A stretch of DNA of 64,000 nucleotides from Pseudomonas taeanensis MS-3 (GTDB lineage Bacteria; Pseudomonadota; Gammaproteobacteria; Pseudomonadales; Pseudomonadaceae). Within the stretch, counting starts at the first letter, position 1. The number at the start of each line of letters is the position of its first letter. Positions 32,327-42,684 of this stretch are shown one piece after another. The notes under the pieces were generated by a model that ran no database searches, was not told where the DNA came from, and saw only the letters and a list, made by a program, of their open reading frames with translations. The position numbers were made by a program, and so were the translations under genes. The stretch is taken from assembly GCF_000498575.2 (NCBI RefSeq), contig NZ_AWSQ01000006.1, positions 220,432 through 284,431 on the forward strand, written 5' to 3'.

Positions 32327-33784
32327 TCACAGCAGGACCACATCGTATTGCTCCTGGGAGTACATGGTCTCGACCTGAAATTTGATGGTACGACCGATAA
32401 AAGCCTCCAGATCGGCGACATTGCCCGACTCTTCGTCGAGCAGACGGTCCACCACCTTCTGATTGGCCAGCACTCGGTAACCTTCGGCCTGATAGGCACG
32501 GGCCTCGCGGAGAATTTCGCGAAAGATGTCATAGCAAATGGTTTCCGGCGTCTTCAGCTTGCCACGACCCTGGCAGCAGACACACGGTTCACACAATATC
32601 TGTTCCAGGCTCTCGCGCGTGCGCTTGCGGGTCATCTGCACCAGGCCCAGCTCGGTAATACCGATGATGTTGGTCTTGGCGTGGTCGCGCTCCAGTTGCT
32701 TTTCCAGGGTGCGCAACACTTGCCGCTGGTGCTCTTCATCTTCCATGTCGATGAAGTCGATGATGATGATGCCGCCGAGGTTACGCAGACGCAGCTGGCG
32801 GGCGATGGCCGTGGCAGCCTCCAGGTTGGTCTTGAAAATGGTTTCCTCGAGGGTGCGGTGGCCGACGAAGGCGCCAGTGTTGACGTCGATGGTGGACATC
32901 GCTTCGGCGGGGTCGATGATCAGGTAACCGCCCGACTTCAGCGGCACTTTGCGCTCCAGGGCTTTCTGAATTTCGTCCTCAACGCCATACAAATCAAAAA
33001 CCGGCCGCTCGCCCGGGTAATGCTCCAGACGGCCGGCAATTTCCGGCATCAGTTCGGCGCCAAACTGGGTGATCTTCTGGAAGGTTTCCCGCGAGTCGAC
33101 GCGGATCTTCTCGGTACGCAAGCTGACCAGATCACGCAGGGTGCGCAAGGCCAGGCTGAGGTCCTCATAGATCACCGAGGGTGCCGGCGCGGCCTGGATT
33201 TGTCCGCCAATCTGCTCCCACAGGCGGCGCAGGTAGCGAATATCGATGAGAATCTCCTCGGCACCGGCACCATCTGCGGCGGTGCGCAGGATGAAGCCGC
33301 CGGCCTCCTCGATACCTTCGGCTTCGACGCAATCGGCAACGACCTGCTTGAGCCGCTCGCGCTCGCCTTCGTCTTCGATCCTCAGCGAGATGCCAACGTG
33401 GCTGGTGCGTGGCATGTACACCAGGTAGCGCGAGGGAATCGACAGCTGGGTGGTCAGCCGCGCGCCCTTGCTGCCAATCGGGTCCTTGGTGACCTGTACC
33501 ACCAGCGCCTGCCCTTCATGCACCAGGGCGCTGATGCTTTCCACCGCACTGCCCTCACGGCTGGAAATTTCCGAGGCGTGGATAAACGCCGCGCGCTCAA
33601 GGCCGATATCGACGAACGCCGCCTGCATGCCCGGCAGGACGCGCACCACTTTGCCTTTATAGATATTGCCGACGATGCCGCGCCGCTGTGTGCGCTCGAC
33701 ATGCACTTCCTGCAGCACGCCGTTTTCCACCACCGCCACGCGCGACTCCATCGGCGTGATATTGATCAGAATCTCTTCACTCAT
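32327..33784 (-). CDS. rng: Ribonuclease G
   Basis: 485 aa RNase E/G family. An S1 domain near residues 38-120 (GNIYKGKVVRVLPGMQAAFVDIGLERAAFIH), the DNase I-like catalytic region with the Mg-binding IIDPAEAMSTIDVNTG near 300 and IIIIDFIDM, and the Zn-link CEPCVCCQGRG near 415. No C-terminal scaffold, so it is RNase G and not RNase E. Processes the 5' end of 16S rRNA and some mRNAs. Confidence 0.96.
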   Translation of the reverse strand: MSEEILINITPMESRVAVVENGVLQEVHVERTQRRGIVGNIYKGKVVRVLPGMQAAFVDIGLERAAFIHASEISSREGSAVESISALVHEGQALVVQVTKDPIGSKGARLTTQLSIPSRYLVYMPRTSHVGISLRIEDEGERERLKQVVADCVEAEGIEEAGGFILRTAADGAGAEEILIDIRYLRRLWEQIGGQIQAAPAPSVIYEDLSLALRTLRDLVSLRTEKIRVDSRETFQKITQFGAELMPEIAGRLEHYPGERPVFDLYGVEDEIQKALERKVPLKSGGYLIIDPAEAMSTIDVNTGAFVGHRTLEETIFKTNLEAATAIARQLRLRNLGGIIIIDFIDMEDEEHQRQVLRTLEKQLERDHAKTNIIGITELGLVQMTRKRTRESLEQILCEPCVCCQGRGKLKTPETICYDIFREILREARAYQAEGYRVLANQKVVDRLLDEESGNVADLEAFIGRTIKFQVETMYSQEQYDVVLL

Positions 33785-33870
33785 GCGGCCATCTCTTCTC
33801 AGGTGAAGCTGAAAGCTGGGGAAGCGCAGCGCTCAGCCCGCGCCGTCGCTCACTCGCCGCTTGCAACCTC

Positions 33871-34470
33871 TTAACTGTGGACCGGCAGCGACTGCCAGCA
33901 CGGAATAGCGAATTCTGCGAGCAGTTCAGCCGTTTCGCACAGGGGTAAGCCCACCACCGCCGAATAACTGCCCTGCAACTGGCTGACGAATATCGCCGCC
34001 AGGCCTTGAATAGCATAACTGCCGGCTTTGTCCTGCGGTTCGCCACTAGCCCAATAAGCCTCTATCTCGCCGCGCGACAGCGCACGGAAGGTCACCTGGC
34101 TGGAGACCACCCGTACCGCCAAGCGCGCGCGTGATGCCAACGCCACCGCCGTCAGCACCTGGTGCTCGCGACCGGCCAATGCTGTCAGGGTAGCAAGGGC
34201 CTCTTCGCGATCAGCAGGTTTACCGAGAATGCGCCCATCGAGCACCACCGCGGTATCGGCTCCCAACACCACGACCTCTTGCGGACTGTCCAGCGAGCCC
34301 AGGCCGGCCAAGGCTTTAGCGCGCGCCAGGCGCTCGACATAGGCACTGGGCAGTTCATCTGGCAGCGGGCTTTCATCGATGGGAACACTGAGCTGGATGA
34401 AGGGCACACCAATTTGCGTCAACAACTCACGTCGACGCGGCGACCCCGAAGCCAGATAGAGCGTGGCCAT
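33871..34470 (-). CDS. maf: Maf-family nucleotide pyrophosphatase
   Basis: 199 aa. N-terminal [14 protein letters not shown] and [17 protein letters not shown] near 70 are the Maf signatures. Hydrolyses non-canonical or excess nucleotides (dTTP/UTP type in the YhdE branch) and sits between mreD and rng, the classical location. Confidence 0.93.
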   Translation of the reverse strand: MATLYLASGSPRRRELLTQIGVPFIQLSVPIDESPLPDELPSAYVERLARAKALAGLGSLDSPQEVVVLGADTAVVLDGRILGKPADREEALATLTALAGREHQVLTAVALASRARLAVRVVSSQVTFRALSRGEIEAYWASGEPQDKAGSYAIQGLAAIFVSQLQGSYSAVVGLPLCETAELLAEFAIPCWQSLPVHS

Positions 34471-34510
34471 GCAGACTTCTCCCTGTTAGGTACGGCAAGA
34501 CCAGACCCGC

Positions 34511-34999
34511 TTAATTGACGCTGAGACGCTGATGCACGCCTCGCAAGATCGCATAGACCCACGGCCACAACAGCGCACTGACCAGGGCCGGCAAGACAAA
34601 CTCCAAGGTCGGCGGGCGACTGCCGGTCAAGGCATTGAGCCACAGTTGCACCAGTTGGGCCAAGCCGAACACCACCAGCAGCACCATGCTCTGTTGCCAC
34701 AGCGGGAACATGCGCAAGCGCTGATGCAGGTTCAGCACCAAGAAGGTGATCAGGGTCAGGATCAAGGCATTCTGCCCCAGCAGAGAACCGTTGAGTACGT
34801 CGGCCAGCAGGCCGAAGCACCAGGCAGTGGCCATGCCTACGCGATGTGGCACGGCCAACGTCCAATAGGTCAGGAACAGCGCCAGCCAGAGCGGGCGACC
34901 AATCTCCATGAACTTGGGCAAAGACGCCACACTGAGCAATAACGCCAAGGCGAGACTGAGCCAGATCACCCACACATTGCGCGCACGTACAGCGATCAT
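34511..34999 (-). CDS. mreD: Rod shape-determining protein MreD
   Basis: 162 aa with about five transmembrane segments. Inner-membrane partner of MreC and RodA/PBP2 in the elongasome. Its ATG overlaps the mreC stop (ATGA). Confidence 0.94.
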   Translation of the reverse strand: MIAVRARNVWVIWLSLALALLLSVASLPKFMEIGRPLWLALFLTYWTLAVPHRVGMATAWCFGLLADVLNGSLLGQNALILTLITFLVLNLHQRLRMFPLWQQSMVLLVVFGLAQLVQLWLNALTGSRPPTLEFVLPALVSALLWPWVYAILRGVHQRLSVN

Positions 35000-35961
35000 T
35001 GCCGGGGCTCCTGATCAGTGGCTGGAGCGGGCCGCGGGGACGCGACTGCGCCGCCGGGTGACACCTCCGGCTGCGCCCGCTCCTGGCGATCCACCGCTTC
35101 CTGAGCCTCGGCCGACTCGGTCGCACGCTGCTCCGGCGTACGCGGATCGGTAAACACCAGAAGCATGTAGCGGCTGCGATTCAAATTAGCGGTCGGAGTG
35201 GCCCGAACGATAGCAAAAGGCTGACCAGAGTCGTGAATCACTTCAGTCACAGTGGCCACCGGGTAGCCCGTCGGAAAGCGCTGACCGAGCCCGGAGCTGA
35301 CCAACAGGTCGCCTTCTTTGATATCCGCGGTATCGGCCACATGGCGCAATTCCAGACGCTCCGGGTTACCGGTGCCGCTGGCGATAGCGCGCAGGCCGTT
35401 ACGATTGACCTGCACCGGAATGCTGTGGGTGATATCGGTCAGCAGCAACACCCGCGAGGTGTAGGGCATGACCTCGACCACTTGTCCCATCAGACCGCGC
35501 GCGTCGAGGATCGGCTGGCCGAGCAGCACCCCGTCTTTCTCGCCCTTGTCGATCAGGATGCGATGAGTGAACGGGTTGGGGTCGATACCGATCAGCTCGG
35601 TGGCCAAGACCTCGTCATCGACCAGCGCCGAGGAATTGAGCAGCTCGCGCAAGCGCACATTCTGCTCGGTCAGCGCCGCGAGCCGCTGCAGGCGACGCTG
35701 CATCATTAGCCCTTCGGCCTTGAGCTTTTCGTTTTCGGCGGCCAGCTCACTGCGCGAGCTGAGTTGCTCGTTGGCGTTTTGCCACAGGGTGACGGGCAAG
35801 CGTCCCAACCAGTAGACCGGCTCGACGATCAGACCCAACTGATTGCGCAACGGCTGCAACGCCGAGAAGCGTGCATCCACCACCATCAGCGCGACCGAGA
35901 GCACGGCAAGCACCAACAGGCGTACGCCGAGCGAAGGACCTTTGGCAAATAGGGGTTTGAT
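34996..35961 (-). CDS. mreC: Cell shape-determining protein MreC (probable AUC start)
   Basis: About 321 aa. One transmembrane helix (VLAVLSVALMVVDARF), a coiled coil (LSSRSELAAENEKLKAEG) and the tandem beta-barrel domain (LIGIDPNPFTHRILIDKG). It binds PBP2 and links MreB to peptidoglycan synthesis. No ATG, GTG or TTG is in frame at the expected N-terminus; ATC at 35961-35959 has TGAGGAG six bases upstream and yields the sequence KPLFAKGPSLGVRLL that I associate with Pseudomonas MreC. The first conventional choice is a TTG at 35916, already inside the membrane helix. The Pro- and Gln-rich C-terminus is expected. Confidence 0.88.
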   Translation of the reverse strand: MKPLFAKGPSLGVRLLVLAVLSVALMVVDARFSALQPLRNQLGLIVEPVYWLGRLPVTLWQNANEQLSSRSELAAENEKLKAEGLMMQRRLQRLAALTEQNVRLRELLNSSALVDDEVLATELIGIDPNPFTHRILIDKGEKDGVLLGQPILDARGLMGQVVEVMPYTSRVLLLTDITHSIPVQVNRNGLRAIASGTGNPERLELRHVADTADIKEGDLLVSSGLGQRFPTGYPVATVTEVIHDSGQPFAIVRATPTANLNRSRYMLLVFTDPRTPEQRATESAEAQEAVDRQERAQPEVSPGGAVASPRPAPATDQEPRQ

Positions 35962-35992
35962 CGGCGGCTCCTCACGGCTTCAAGCATCACGC

Positions 35993-36030
35993 AAAAAAGC
36001 TGCAAGCGAGTGGTAACCGGCTTGCAGCTT
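35993..36030 (-). terminator. Terminator downstream of mreB, before mreC
   Basis: On the minus strand, AAGCTGCAAGC and GCTTGCAGC form a stem of about 9 bp around a 12-base loop, followed by six T. It lies between mreB and mreC, so it would end or attenuate the mreB transcript before mreC. Confidence 0.75.
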
Positions 36031-36049
36031 GGGACTTGGAGCAGATGAC

Positions 36050-37099
<1,050 letters not shown>

Positions 37100-37326
37100 C
37101 TAGGCAACGCGTGGGTAAAAAAGTGCGGCAAACTCTAACAACGGCAGGGATTTTGAGCAAGGCACCAATATGTTAGATTGCCTGTTTTTCCGGGCTTCTG
37201 GGCCCATCATCGCGGCCTTAGACTGCCAATTCATGGCATACGTTCCTTGCATATTTCATGCACGGCGACCCAGCTCACATTTCCACTGGCAGCCTTACAT
37301 CGACTGCCTTCCATATGGAGAACCTA

Positions 37327-37614
37327 ATGGCGCTTGAACGCTCCGAGGTGGAAAAAATCGCCCATCTGGCCCGACTGGGCCTGAATGAAGGCGATATTCC
37401 ACGTACCACCGAGACTCTCAACAACATTCTCGGCCTGATCGATCAGATGCAAGCGGTCGACACCAGCGGCATCGAACCACTGGCCCACCCGCTGGAAGCC
37501 ACTCAGCGCCTGCGCGCCGATGCAGTCACCGAAGAAAACCGTCGCGCCGCCTATCAGGCCATCGCACCCGCGGTGGAAAACGGCCTGTACCTGGTTCCGA
37601 AAGTCATCGAGTAA
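37327..37614 (+). CDS. gatC: Asp-tRNA(Asn)/Glu-tRNA(Gln) amidotransferase subunit C
   Basis: 95 aa. Conserved [15 protein letters not shown] at the start and [14 protein letters not shown] in the middle. Stabilises the GatAB complex. The ATG at 37327 follows GGAGAA; upstream in-frame ATGs lack the family N-terminus. First gene of gatCAB. Confidence 0.95.
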   Translation: MALERSEVEKIAHLARLGLNEGDIPRTTETLNNILGLIDQMQAVDTSGIEPLAHPLEATQRLRADAVTEENRRAAYQAIAPAVENGLYLVPKVIE

Positions 37615-37630
37615 GGGAAAGAGCCTAGCC

Positions 37631-39082
37631 ATGCATCAATTGAACCTGGCCGAGATCGCCCGCGGACTCGCCGACAAGCAATTTTCGTCCGAAGAACTGA
37701 CCCGCAGCCTGCTGGCGCGCATTCAGCAACTCGACCCGCAACTGAACAGCTTCATCACCGTGACCGAAGAACTGGCCCTGGCGCAGGCCAAGGCGGCCGA
37801 TGCTCGCCGCAGTGCTGGCGAAAACGCCCCCCTGCTCGGCGCACCGATAGCGCACAAGGACCTGTTCTGCACTGAAGGCGTACTGACCAGCTGCGGCTCG
37901 AAGATCCTTAGCGGCTTCAAAGCGCCCTATAACGCCACCGTGGTCGAAAAGCTCGCCGCTGCCGGCACCGTGACCCTGGGCAAGCTGAACATGGACGAAT
38001 TTGCCATGGGCTCGGCAAACGAATCCAGCCACTACGGCCCGGTGAAGAACCCCTGGGACCTGACCCGCGTCCCTGGCGGCTCTTCCGGTGGTTCGGCTGC
38101 CGCGGTAGCTGCACGCCTGCTGCCAGCCGCCACCGGCACCGACACCGGCGGTTCGATCCGCCAGCCAGCGGCGCTGACCAACCTCACCGGAATCAAGCCG
38201 ACCTACGGCCGCGTTTCGCGCTGGGGCATGATCGCCTACGCCTCCAGCCTTGATCAGGGCGGCCCCCTGGCGCGCACCGCCGAGGACTGCGCACTGATGC
38301 TGCAGGCCATGGCCGGCTTCGACGCCAAGGACTCGACCAGCGTCGAGCAGCCAGTGGACGACTACCTCGCAGCCCTGACGCAACCACTCAAAGGCATGCG
38401 CATCGGCCTGCCGAAGGAGTACTTCGGCGCGGGACTCGATGCCCGTATCGCCGACGCCACGCTGGCCGTGGTCGAAGAACTGAAGAAGCTCGGCGCCACG
38501 GTCAAAGACATCAGCCTGCCGAACATGCAGCACGCGATTCCGGCCTACTACGTGATCGCCCCGGCCGAGGCCAGCTCCAACCTGTCGCGCTTCGATGGCG
38601 TGCGCTTCGGCTACCGCTGCGAGAACCCGGCCAACCTCGAAGACCTGTACAAGCGCTCGCGCGGCGAAGGTTTCGGTGCGGAAGTGAAGCGTCGCATCAT
38701 GGTTGGCACCTACGCGCTGTCCGCCGGTTACTACGACGCCTACTACCTGAAGGCGCAGAAGATCCGTCGGCTGATCAAGAATGACTTCGTCAGCGCCTTC
38801 AACGAGGTCGACGTGATCCTCGGCCCGACCACGCCGAACCTGGCCTGGAAGCTGGGCGAAAAGAGCGACGACCCGGTCGCCGCCTACCTGGAAGACATCT
38901 ACACCATCACCGCCAACCTCGCCGGCATTCCCGGCCTGTCGATGCCGGCCGGTTTCGTCGACGGCCTGCCGGTGGGCGTGCAGTTGCTCGCGCCGTACTT
39001 TCAGGAAGGTCGCCTGCTCAACGTGGCGCACCAATATCAACAAGTCACTGATTGGCACACTCGTGCGCCAGCCGGATTCTGA
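37631..39082 (+). CDS. gatA: Asp-tRNA(Asn)/Glu-tRNA(Gln) amidotransferase subunit A
   Basis: 483 aa amidase-signature enzyme. The Ser-cisSer-Lys triad is visible: Lys in IAHKDLF near 75, cisSer in [15 protein letters not shown] near 150, and the nucleophile Ser in [12 protein letters not shown] near 174. Supplies ammonia from glutamine to GatB. Starts at ATG 37631, 16 bases after gatC. Confidence 0.97.
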   Translation: MHQLNLAEIARGLADKQFSSEELTRSLLARIQQLDPQLNSFITVTEELALAQAKAADARRSAGENAPLLGAPIAHKDLFCTEGVLTSCGSKILSGFKAPYNATVVEKLAAAGTVTLGKLNMDEFAMGSANESSHYGPVKNPWDLTRVPGGSSGGSAAAVAARLLPAATGTDTGGSIRQPAALTNLTGIKPTYGRVSRWGMIAYASSLDQGGPLARTAEDCALMLQAMAGFDAKDSTSVEQPVDDYLAALTQPLKGMRIGLPKEYFGAGLDARIADATLAVVEELKKLGATVKDISLPNMQHAIPAYYVIAPAEASSNLSRFDGVRFGYRCENPANLEDLYKRSRGEGFGAEVKRRIMVGTYALSAGYYDAYYLKAQKIRRLIKNDFVSAFNEVDVILGPTTPNLAWKLGEKSDDPVAAYLEDIYTITANLAGIPGLSMPAGFVDGLPVGVQLLAPYFQEGRLLNVAHQYQQVTDWHTRAPAGF

Positions 39083-39093
39083 GGACGATTCAC

Positions 39094-40542
39094 ATGCAAT
39101 GGGAAACCGTGATCGGGCTGGAAATCCACGCACAGCTCAGCACCCAATCGAAGATCTTCTCCGCCAGCGCCATCGCCTTCGGCGCCGAGCCGAATACCCA
39201 GGCCAGCCTGATTGACCTCGGCATGCCTGGCACCTTGCCGGTGCTCAACGCCGAAGCGGTGCGCATGGCCTGCAAGTTCGGCCTGGCGATCGATGCCGAA
39301 ATCGCCGGCAAGAACATCTTTGCGCGCAAGAACTACTTCTACCCGGACCTGCCCAAGGGCTACCAGACCAGCCAGATGGATGACCCCATCGTCGGCAAGG
39401 GTTTCCTCGACATCACCCTGGAAGACGGCAGCCAGAAGCGCATCGGCATCACCCGTGCGCACCTGGAAGAAGACGCCGGCAAGAGCCTGCACGAAGACTT
39501 CCACGGCATGAGCGGCATCGACCTCAACCGCGCCGGCACGCCGCTGCTGGAGATCGTCTCCGAACCGGACATCCGCAGCGCCAAGGAAGCGGTAGCCTAC
39601 GTCAAGGCGATCCACGCCCTGGTGCGGTATCTGGGCATCTGCGACGGCAACATGGCCGAAGGCTCGCTGCGCTGCGACTGCAACGTCTCGGTACGCCCGG
39701 TCGGTCAGGCCGAATACGGCACCCGCGCCGAGATCAAGAACGTCAACTCGTTCCGTTTTATCGAGAAGGCGATCAATCATGAGGTGCAGCGGCAGATCGA
39801 GCTGATCGAGGACGGCGGCAAGGTGGTGCAGGAAACTCGCCTGTACGACCCGAACAAGGACCAGACCCGCTCCATGCGCAGCAAGGAAGAAGCCAACGAT
39901 TACCGCTACTTCCCCTGCCCCGACCTGCTGCCGGTGATAATCGAGCAGAGCTTCCTCGACGAGGTACGCGCCAGCCTGCCGGAATTGCCGGTGCAGAAAC
40001 GCGCACGCTTCGAGGCCGAGTTCGGCCTGTCCGCCTATGACGCCGACGTGCTGGCAAGCAGCCGCGAGCTGGCCGACTACTTCGAGGCGGTCAACAGCGT
40101 GTGCGGCGACGCCAAGCTGGCCGCTAACTGGGTGATGGGCGAGCTGTCCAGCCTGCTCAACAAGGACAATCTGGAGATCCAGCAATCGCCGGTCTCCGCC
40201 GCGCAACTGGGCGGGATGATCCAGCGCATCAAGGACAACACCATCAGCGGCAAGATCGCCAAGATGGTCTTTGAAGCCCTGGCCACTGGCGAAGGTGCAA
40301 CGGCTGACGAGGTGATCGAGAAGAAGGGCCTCAAGCAGGTCACCGATTCTGGCGCCATCGAGAAGATGCTCGATGAAGTGCTGGCGGCCAACGCCGAGCA
40401 GGTCGAACAGTACCGCGCCAGCGATGAAGCCAAGCGCGGCAAGATGTTCGGCTTTTTCGTCGGTCAGGCCATGCGCGCCTCCAAGGGCAAGGCCAACCCG
40501 GGGCAAGTGAACGAATTGCTGAAAAAGAAACTCGAAGGCTAA
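39094..40542 (+). CDS. gatB: Asp-tRNA(Asn)/Glu-tRNA(Gln) amidotransferase subunit B
   Basis: 482 aa. N-terminal kinase-like cradle ([29 protein letters not shown]) and C-terminal helical YqeY-like tail ([34 protein letters not shown]). Phosphorylates and amidates misacylated tRNA, essential for Gln-tRNA or Asn-tRNA in bacteria lacking the direct synthetase. Start ATG 39094, 11 bases after gatA. Confidence 0.97.
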   Translation: MQWETVIGLEIHAQLSTQSKIFSASAIAFGAEPNTQASLIDLGMPGTLPVLNAEAVRMACKFGLAIDAEIAGKNIFARKNYFYPDLPKGYQTSQMDDPIVGKGFLDITLEDGSQKRIGITRAHLEEDAGKSLHEDFHGMSGIDLNRAGTPLLEIVSEPDIRSAKEAVAYVKAIHALVRYLGICDGNMAEGSLRCDCNVSVRPVGQAEYGTRAEIKNVNSFRFIEKAINHEVQRQIELIEDGGKVVQETRLYDPNKDQTRSMRSKEEANDYRYFPCPDLLPVIIEQSFLDEVRASLPELPVQKRARFEAEFGLSAYDADVLASSRELADYFEAVNSVCGDAKLAANWVMGELSSLLNKDNLEIQQSPVSAAQLGGMIQRIKDNTISGKIAKMVFEALATGEGATADEVIEKKGLKQVTDSGAIEKMLDEVLAANAEQVEQYRASDEAKRGKMFGFFVGQAMRASKGKANPGQVNELLKKKLEG

Positions 40543-40560
40543 GCCTTTTACCATGACCAG

Positions 40561-40587
40561 CGCCGGGCTTGCCCGGCGTTGTTTTAT
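40561..40587 (+). terminator. Terminator of gatCAB
   Basis: CGCCGGGC and GCCCGGCG pair around TT and are followed by TTGTTTTATT. Confidence 0.8.
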
Positions 40588-40606
40588 TCAGCGGAGAACC
40601 CGACCG

Positions 40607-41056
40607 ATGCCCACTCGTAGCCCGGATGCAATCCGCGGCCATTGCCACCCCCGGAATTCATCCGGGCTACAGCTGCGCACACTGATCCAGCGCGGAGCGA
40701 TCCTACTGGCTCTGTTCGGCATACTTGCCGGCTGCGCCGGTCATCGTTTCAACCAGGGTGGTTACAGTGCCGAGGGCAAGGCGTCCTATTACGGCGCGCG
40801 ACACCACGGCAAGAAAACCGCCAGTGGCGAACGCTTCGACCAGCACGCACTCACCGCCGCCCACCGCAGCCTGCCCTTCGGCAGCCGGGTGCTGGTGACC
40901 AACTTGCGCAATGAACACAGCGTAGTGGTGCGCATCAATGATCGCGGCCCCTACTCCAGAGGGCGGATCATCGACCTGTCGAAAGGTGCCGCCGAGAGAC
41001 TTGGCATGCTGCGCGCAGGCGTAGTGCCGGTGCGCGTGCAACAACTGGCGGACTGA
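40607..41056 (+). CDS. RlpA-like double-psi beta-barrel lipoprotein with a repeat-encoded N-terminus
   Basis: 149 aa from ATG 40607 (GGAG ten bases upstream). After about 22 residues encoded mainly by an intergenic-type repeat there is a hydrophobic helix and a lipobox (ALFGILAGC), then a DPBB domain: [19 protein letters not shown], and [18 protein letters not shown] with the putative catalytic Asp. RlpA-family proteins act on septal or naked-glycan peptidoglycan; this is a short homologue without a SPOR domain. CTG codons after the repeat (40672, 40681) are possible alternative starts. Confidence 0.8.
   Translation: MPTRSPDAIRGHCHPRNSSGLQLRTLIQRGAILLALFGILAGCAGHRFNQGGYSAEGKASYYGARHHGKKTASGERFDQHALTAAHRSLPFGSRVLVTNLRNEHSVVVRINDRGPYSRGRIIDLSKGAAERLGMLRAGVVPVRVQQLAD
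40617..40670. repeat. Palindromic repeat, copy 1, inside the RlpA-like gene
   Basis: The left arm GTAGCCCGGATGCAATCCG and the right arm CCGGAATTCATCCGGGCTAC flank a 15-base spacer. Total 54 bases, a multiple of three, so the reading frame is preserved through it. Confidence 0.85.
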
Positions 41057-41154
41057 ATCCGCGCCTTACAAACGGTAACCAAGTCGCGCCACGCCCCTCT
41101 GGTGCACCGCCGGCGGATCACTACACTAGGCGCACTTTCCAGGAGCCCCCAAGC

Positions 41155-42243
41155 ATGACCCTGCTGACCTTCGTTTACCTGATCGCCGGCTTGGTGCTGC
41201 TGGTCGCCGGCGCTGAAGTGCTGGTCCGCGGAGCTGCCAAGCTGGCCGCGCAGTTCGGCATCCCACCATTGATCATCGGACTGACCGTGGTCGCCTTCGG
41301 TACCAGCGCACCGGAAACCGCCGTCAGCGTGCAGGCCGCGCTCGGCGGTAACGGAGATATCGCGGTCGGCAACGTGCTCGGCAGCAATATTGCCAACGTC
41401 TTGCTGGTACTCGGCCTGTCAGCCCTGGTTGCACCACTGGTGGTGTCGCGGCAGCTGATCCGCCTGGATGTACCGATCATGATCGGTGCCAGCCTGCTGA
41501 CCTTCGCCCTGGCCTGGGACGGCAGCCTTAGCCGACTCGACGGCAGCTTACTGATCGTCGGCATACTGGCCTACACCGCCTTCCTGATCATCGGCAGTCG
41601 CAAGGAAAAAACCGCAGAGGACGATGAATTCACCAAAGAGTACGGCCTGCAGCAAACGCCCAAGCGTTATGCCGGGCTGATCAATCTGGGCCTGATCGTC
41701 CTGGGCCTCGTACTGCTCGTGGTCGGCTCCAACTTCCTGGTCGAAGGCGCCGTCAGCCTGGCCCGCGCCCTGGGCCTGTCGGAGCTGGTCATCGGCCTGA
41801 CGGTCATTGCCGTCGGTACTTCACTTCCCGAACTGGCCACCTCGATCATCGCCGTCGCCAAGGGCGAGCGCGATATCGCCGTGGGCAACATTGTCGGCAG
41901 CAACATCTTCAACCTGCTTCTGGTACTCGGCCTCGCTTCGCTGGTATCGACGCCGGGCCTGTCGATCTCGCCGAACGCCCTGGCCTTCGATTTCCCGGTA
42001 ATGATCGCAGTGGCCGTCGCCTGCCTGCCGATCTTCTTTACCGGTTACCGTATCAACCGCTGGGAGGGCCTGCTGTTCTTCGCCTACTACCTGGCCTACA
42101 CCTTCTACCTGGCCCTGTTCGCCAGTGGTCGATCATTCGCCCAGACCTTTGGCGAGGCCATGCTCGGTTACGTGCTGCCGCTCACCGCGGTGACCCTGCT
42201 GGTGATTGCCGGTCGTTCCTGGCACAGAAAACGCCTGGCTTGA
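41155..42243 (+). CDS. Calcium/sodium antiporter (CaCA family, YrbG-like)
   Basis: 362 aa with about ten transmembrane helices in two homologous halves. The alpha repeats are visible as VVAFGTSAPETAVS near residue 55 and VIAVGTSLPELATS near 220, each followed by GNxxGSN. Exchanges Na+ or H+ for Ca2+ at the inner membrane. Strong SD (AGGAG) upstream. Confidence 0.93.
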   Translation: MTLLTFVYLIAGLVLLVAGAEVLVRGAAKLAAQFGIPPLIIGLTVVAFGTSAPETAVSVQAALGGNGDIAVGNVLGSNIANVLLVLGLSALVAPLVVSRQLIRLDVPIMIGASLLTFALAWDGSLSRLDGSLLIVGILAYTAFLIIGSRKEKTAEDDEFTKEYGLQQTPKRYAGLINLGLIVLGLVLLVVGSNFLVEGAVSLARALGLSELVIGLTVIAVGTSLPELATSIIAVAKGERDIAVGNIVGSNIFNLLLVLGLASLVSTPGLSISPNALAFDFPVMIAVAVACLPIFFTGYRINRWEGLLFFAYYLAYTFYLALFASGRSFAQTFGEAMLGYVLPLTAVTLLVIAGRSWHRKRLA

Positions 42244-42262
42244 ATATCAAAGGAGCACAGCA

Positions 42263-42643
42263 ATGAGCGATCAAACCGTCGACGGCCTGCAGGTGCGTCG
42301 CGAAGTCATGGGCGACGCCTTCGTCGACCGTGCCCTGGACAACGCCAGCGACTTCAGCCAACCGCTGCAAGATTTCATCAACCAGCACGCCTGGGGTGGT
42401 GTGTGGAACCGTCCGGGCCTGGATCGTAAAACCCGCAGCCTGATCACCCTGGCCGCGCTGACCGCACTGAAATGCCCGCAGGAGCTGAAAGGCCATGTAC
42501 GCGGTGCGCTGAACAACGGCTGCACGGTGGAGGAAATCCGTGAGGCGCTGCTGCATTGCGCGGTATATGCCGGCGTGCCGGCCGCGGGCGAAGCCTTCCG
42601 CGCGGCGCAGGAAGTGATAGACGCCCATCAGGCCCAGGCTTAA
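42263..42643 (+). CDS. Carboxymuconolactone decarboxylase family protein (PcaC-like)
   Basis: 126 aa, single CMD domain: SLITLAALTALKCPQELKGHVRGALNNGCTVEEI and HCAVYAGVPAAGEAF. No CxxC, so it is not AhpD-type. Length and motifs fit the 4-carboxymuconolactone decarboxylase branch of protocatechuate breakdown, but no other pca gene is nearby, so the substrate is open. AGGAG precedes the ATG; gap of 19 bases after the antiporter suggests joint transcription. Confidence 0.85.
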   Translation: MSDQTVDGLQVRREVMGDAFVDRALDNASDFSQPLQDFINQHAWGGVWNRPGLDRKTRSLITLAALTALKCPQELKGHVRGALNNGCTVEEIREALLHCAVYAGVPAAGEAFRAAQEVIDAHQAQA

Positions 42644-42684
42644 TCCTGCCTCGAGCCATGGCCTGACGCGTCCGCTGGCGCGGC

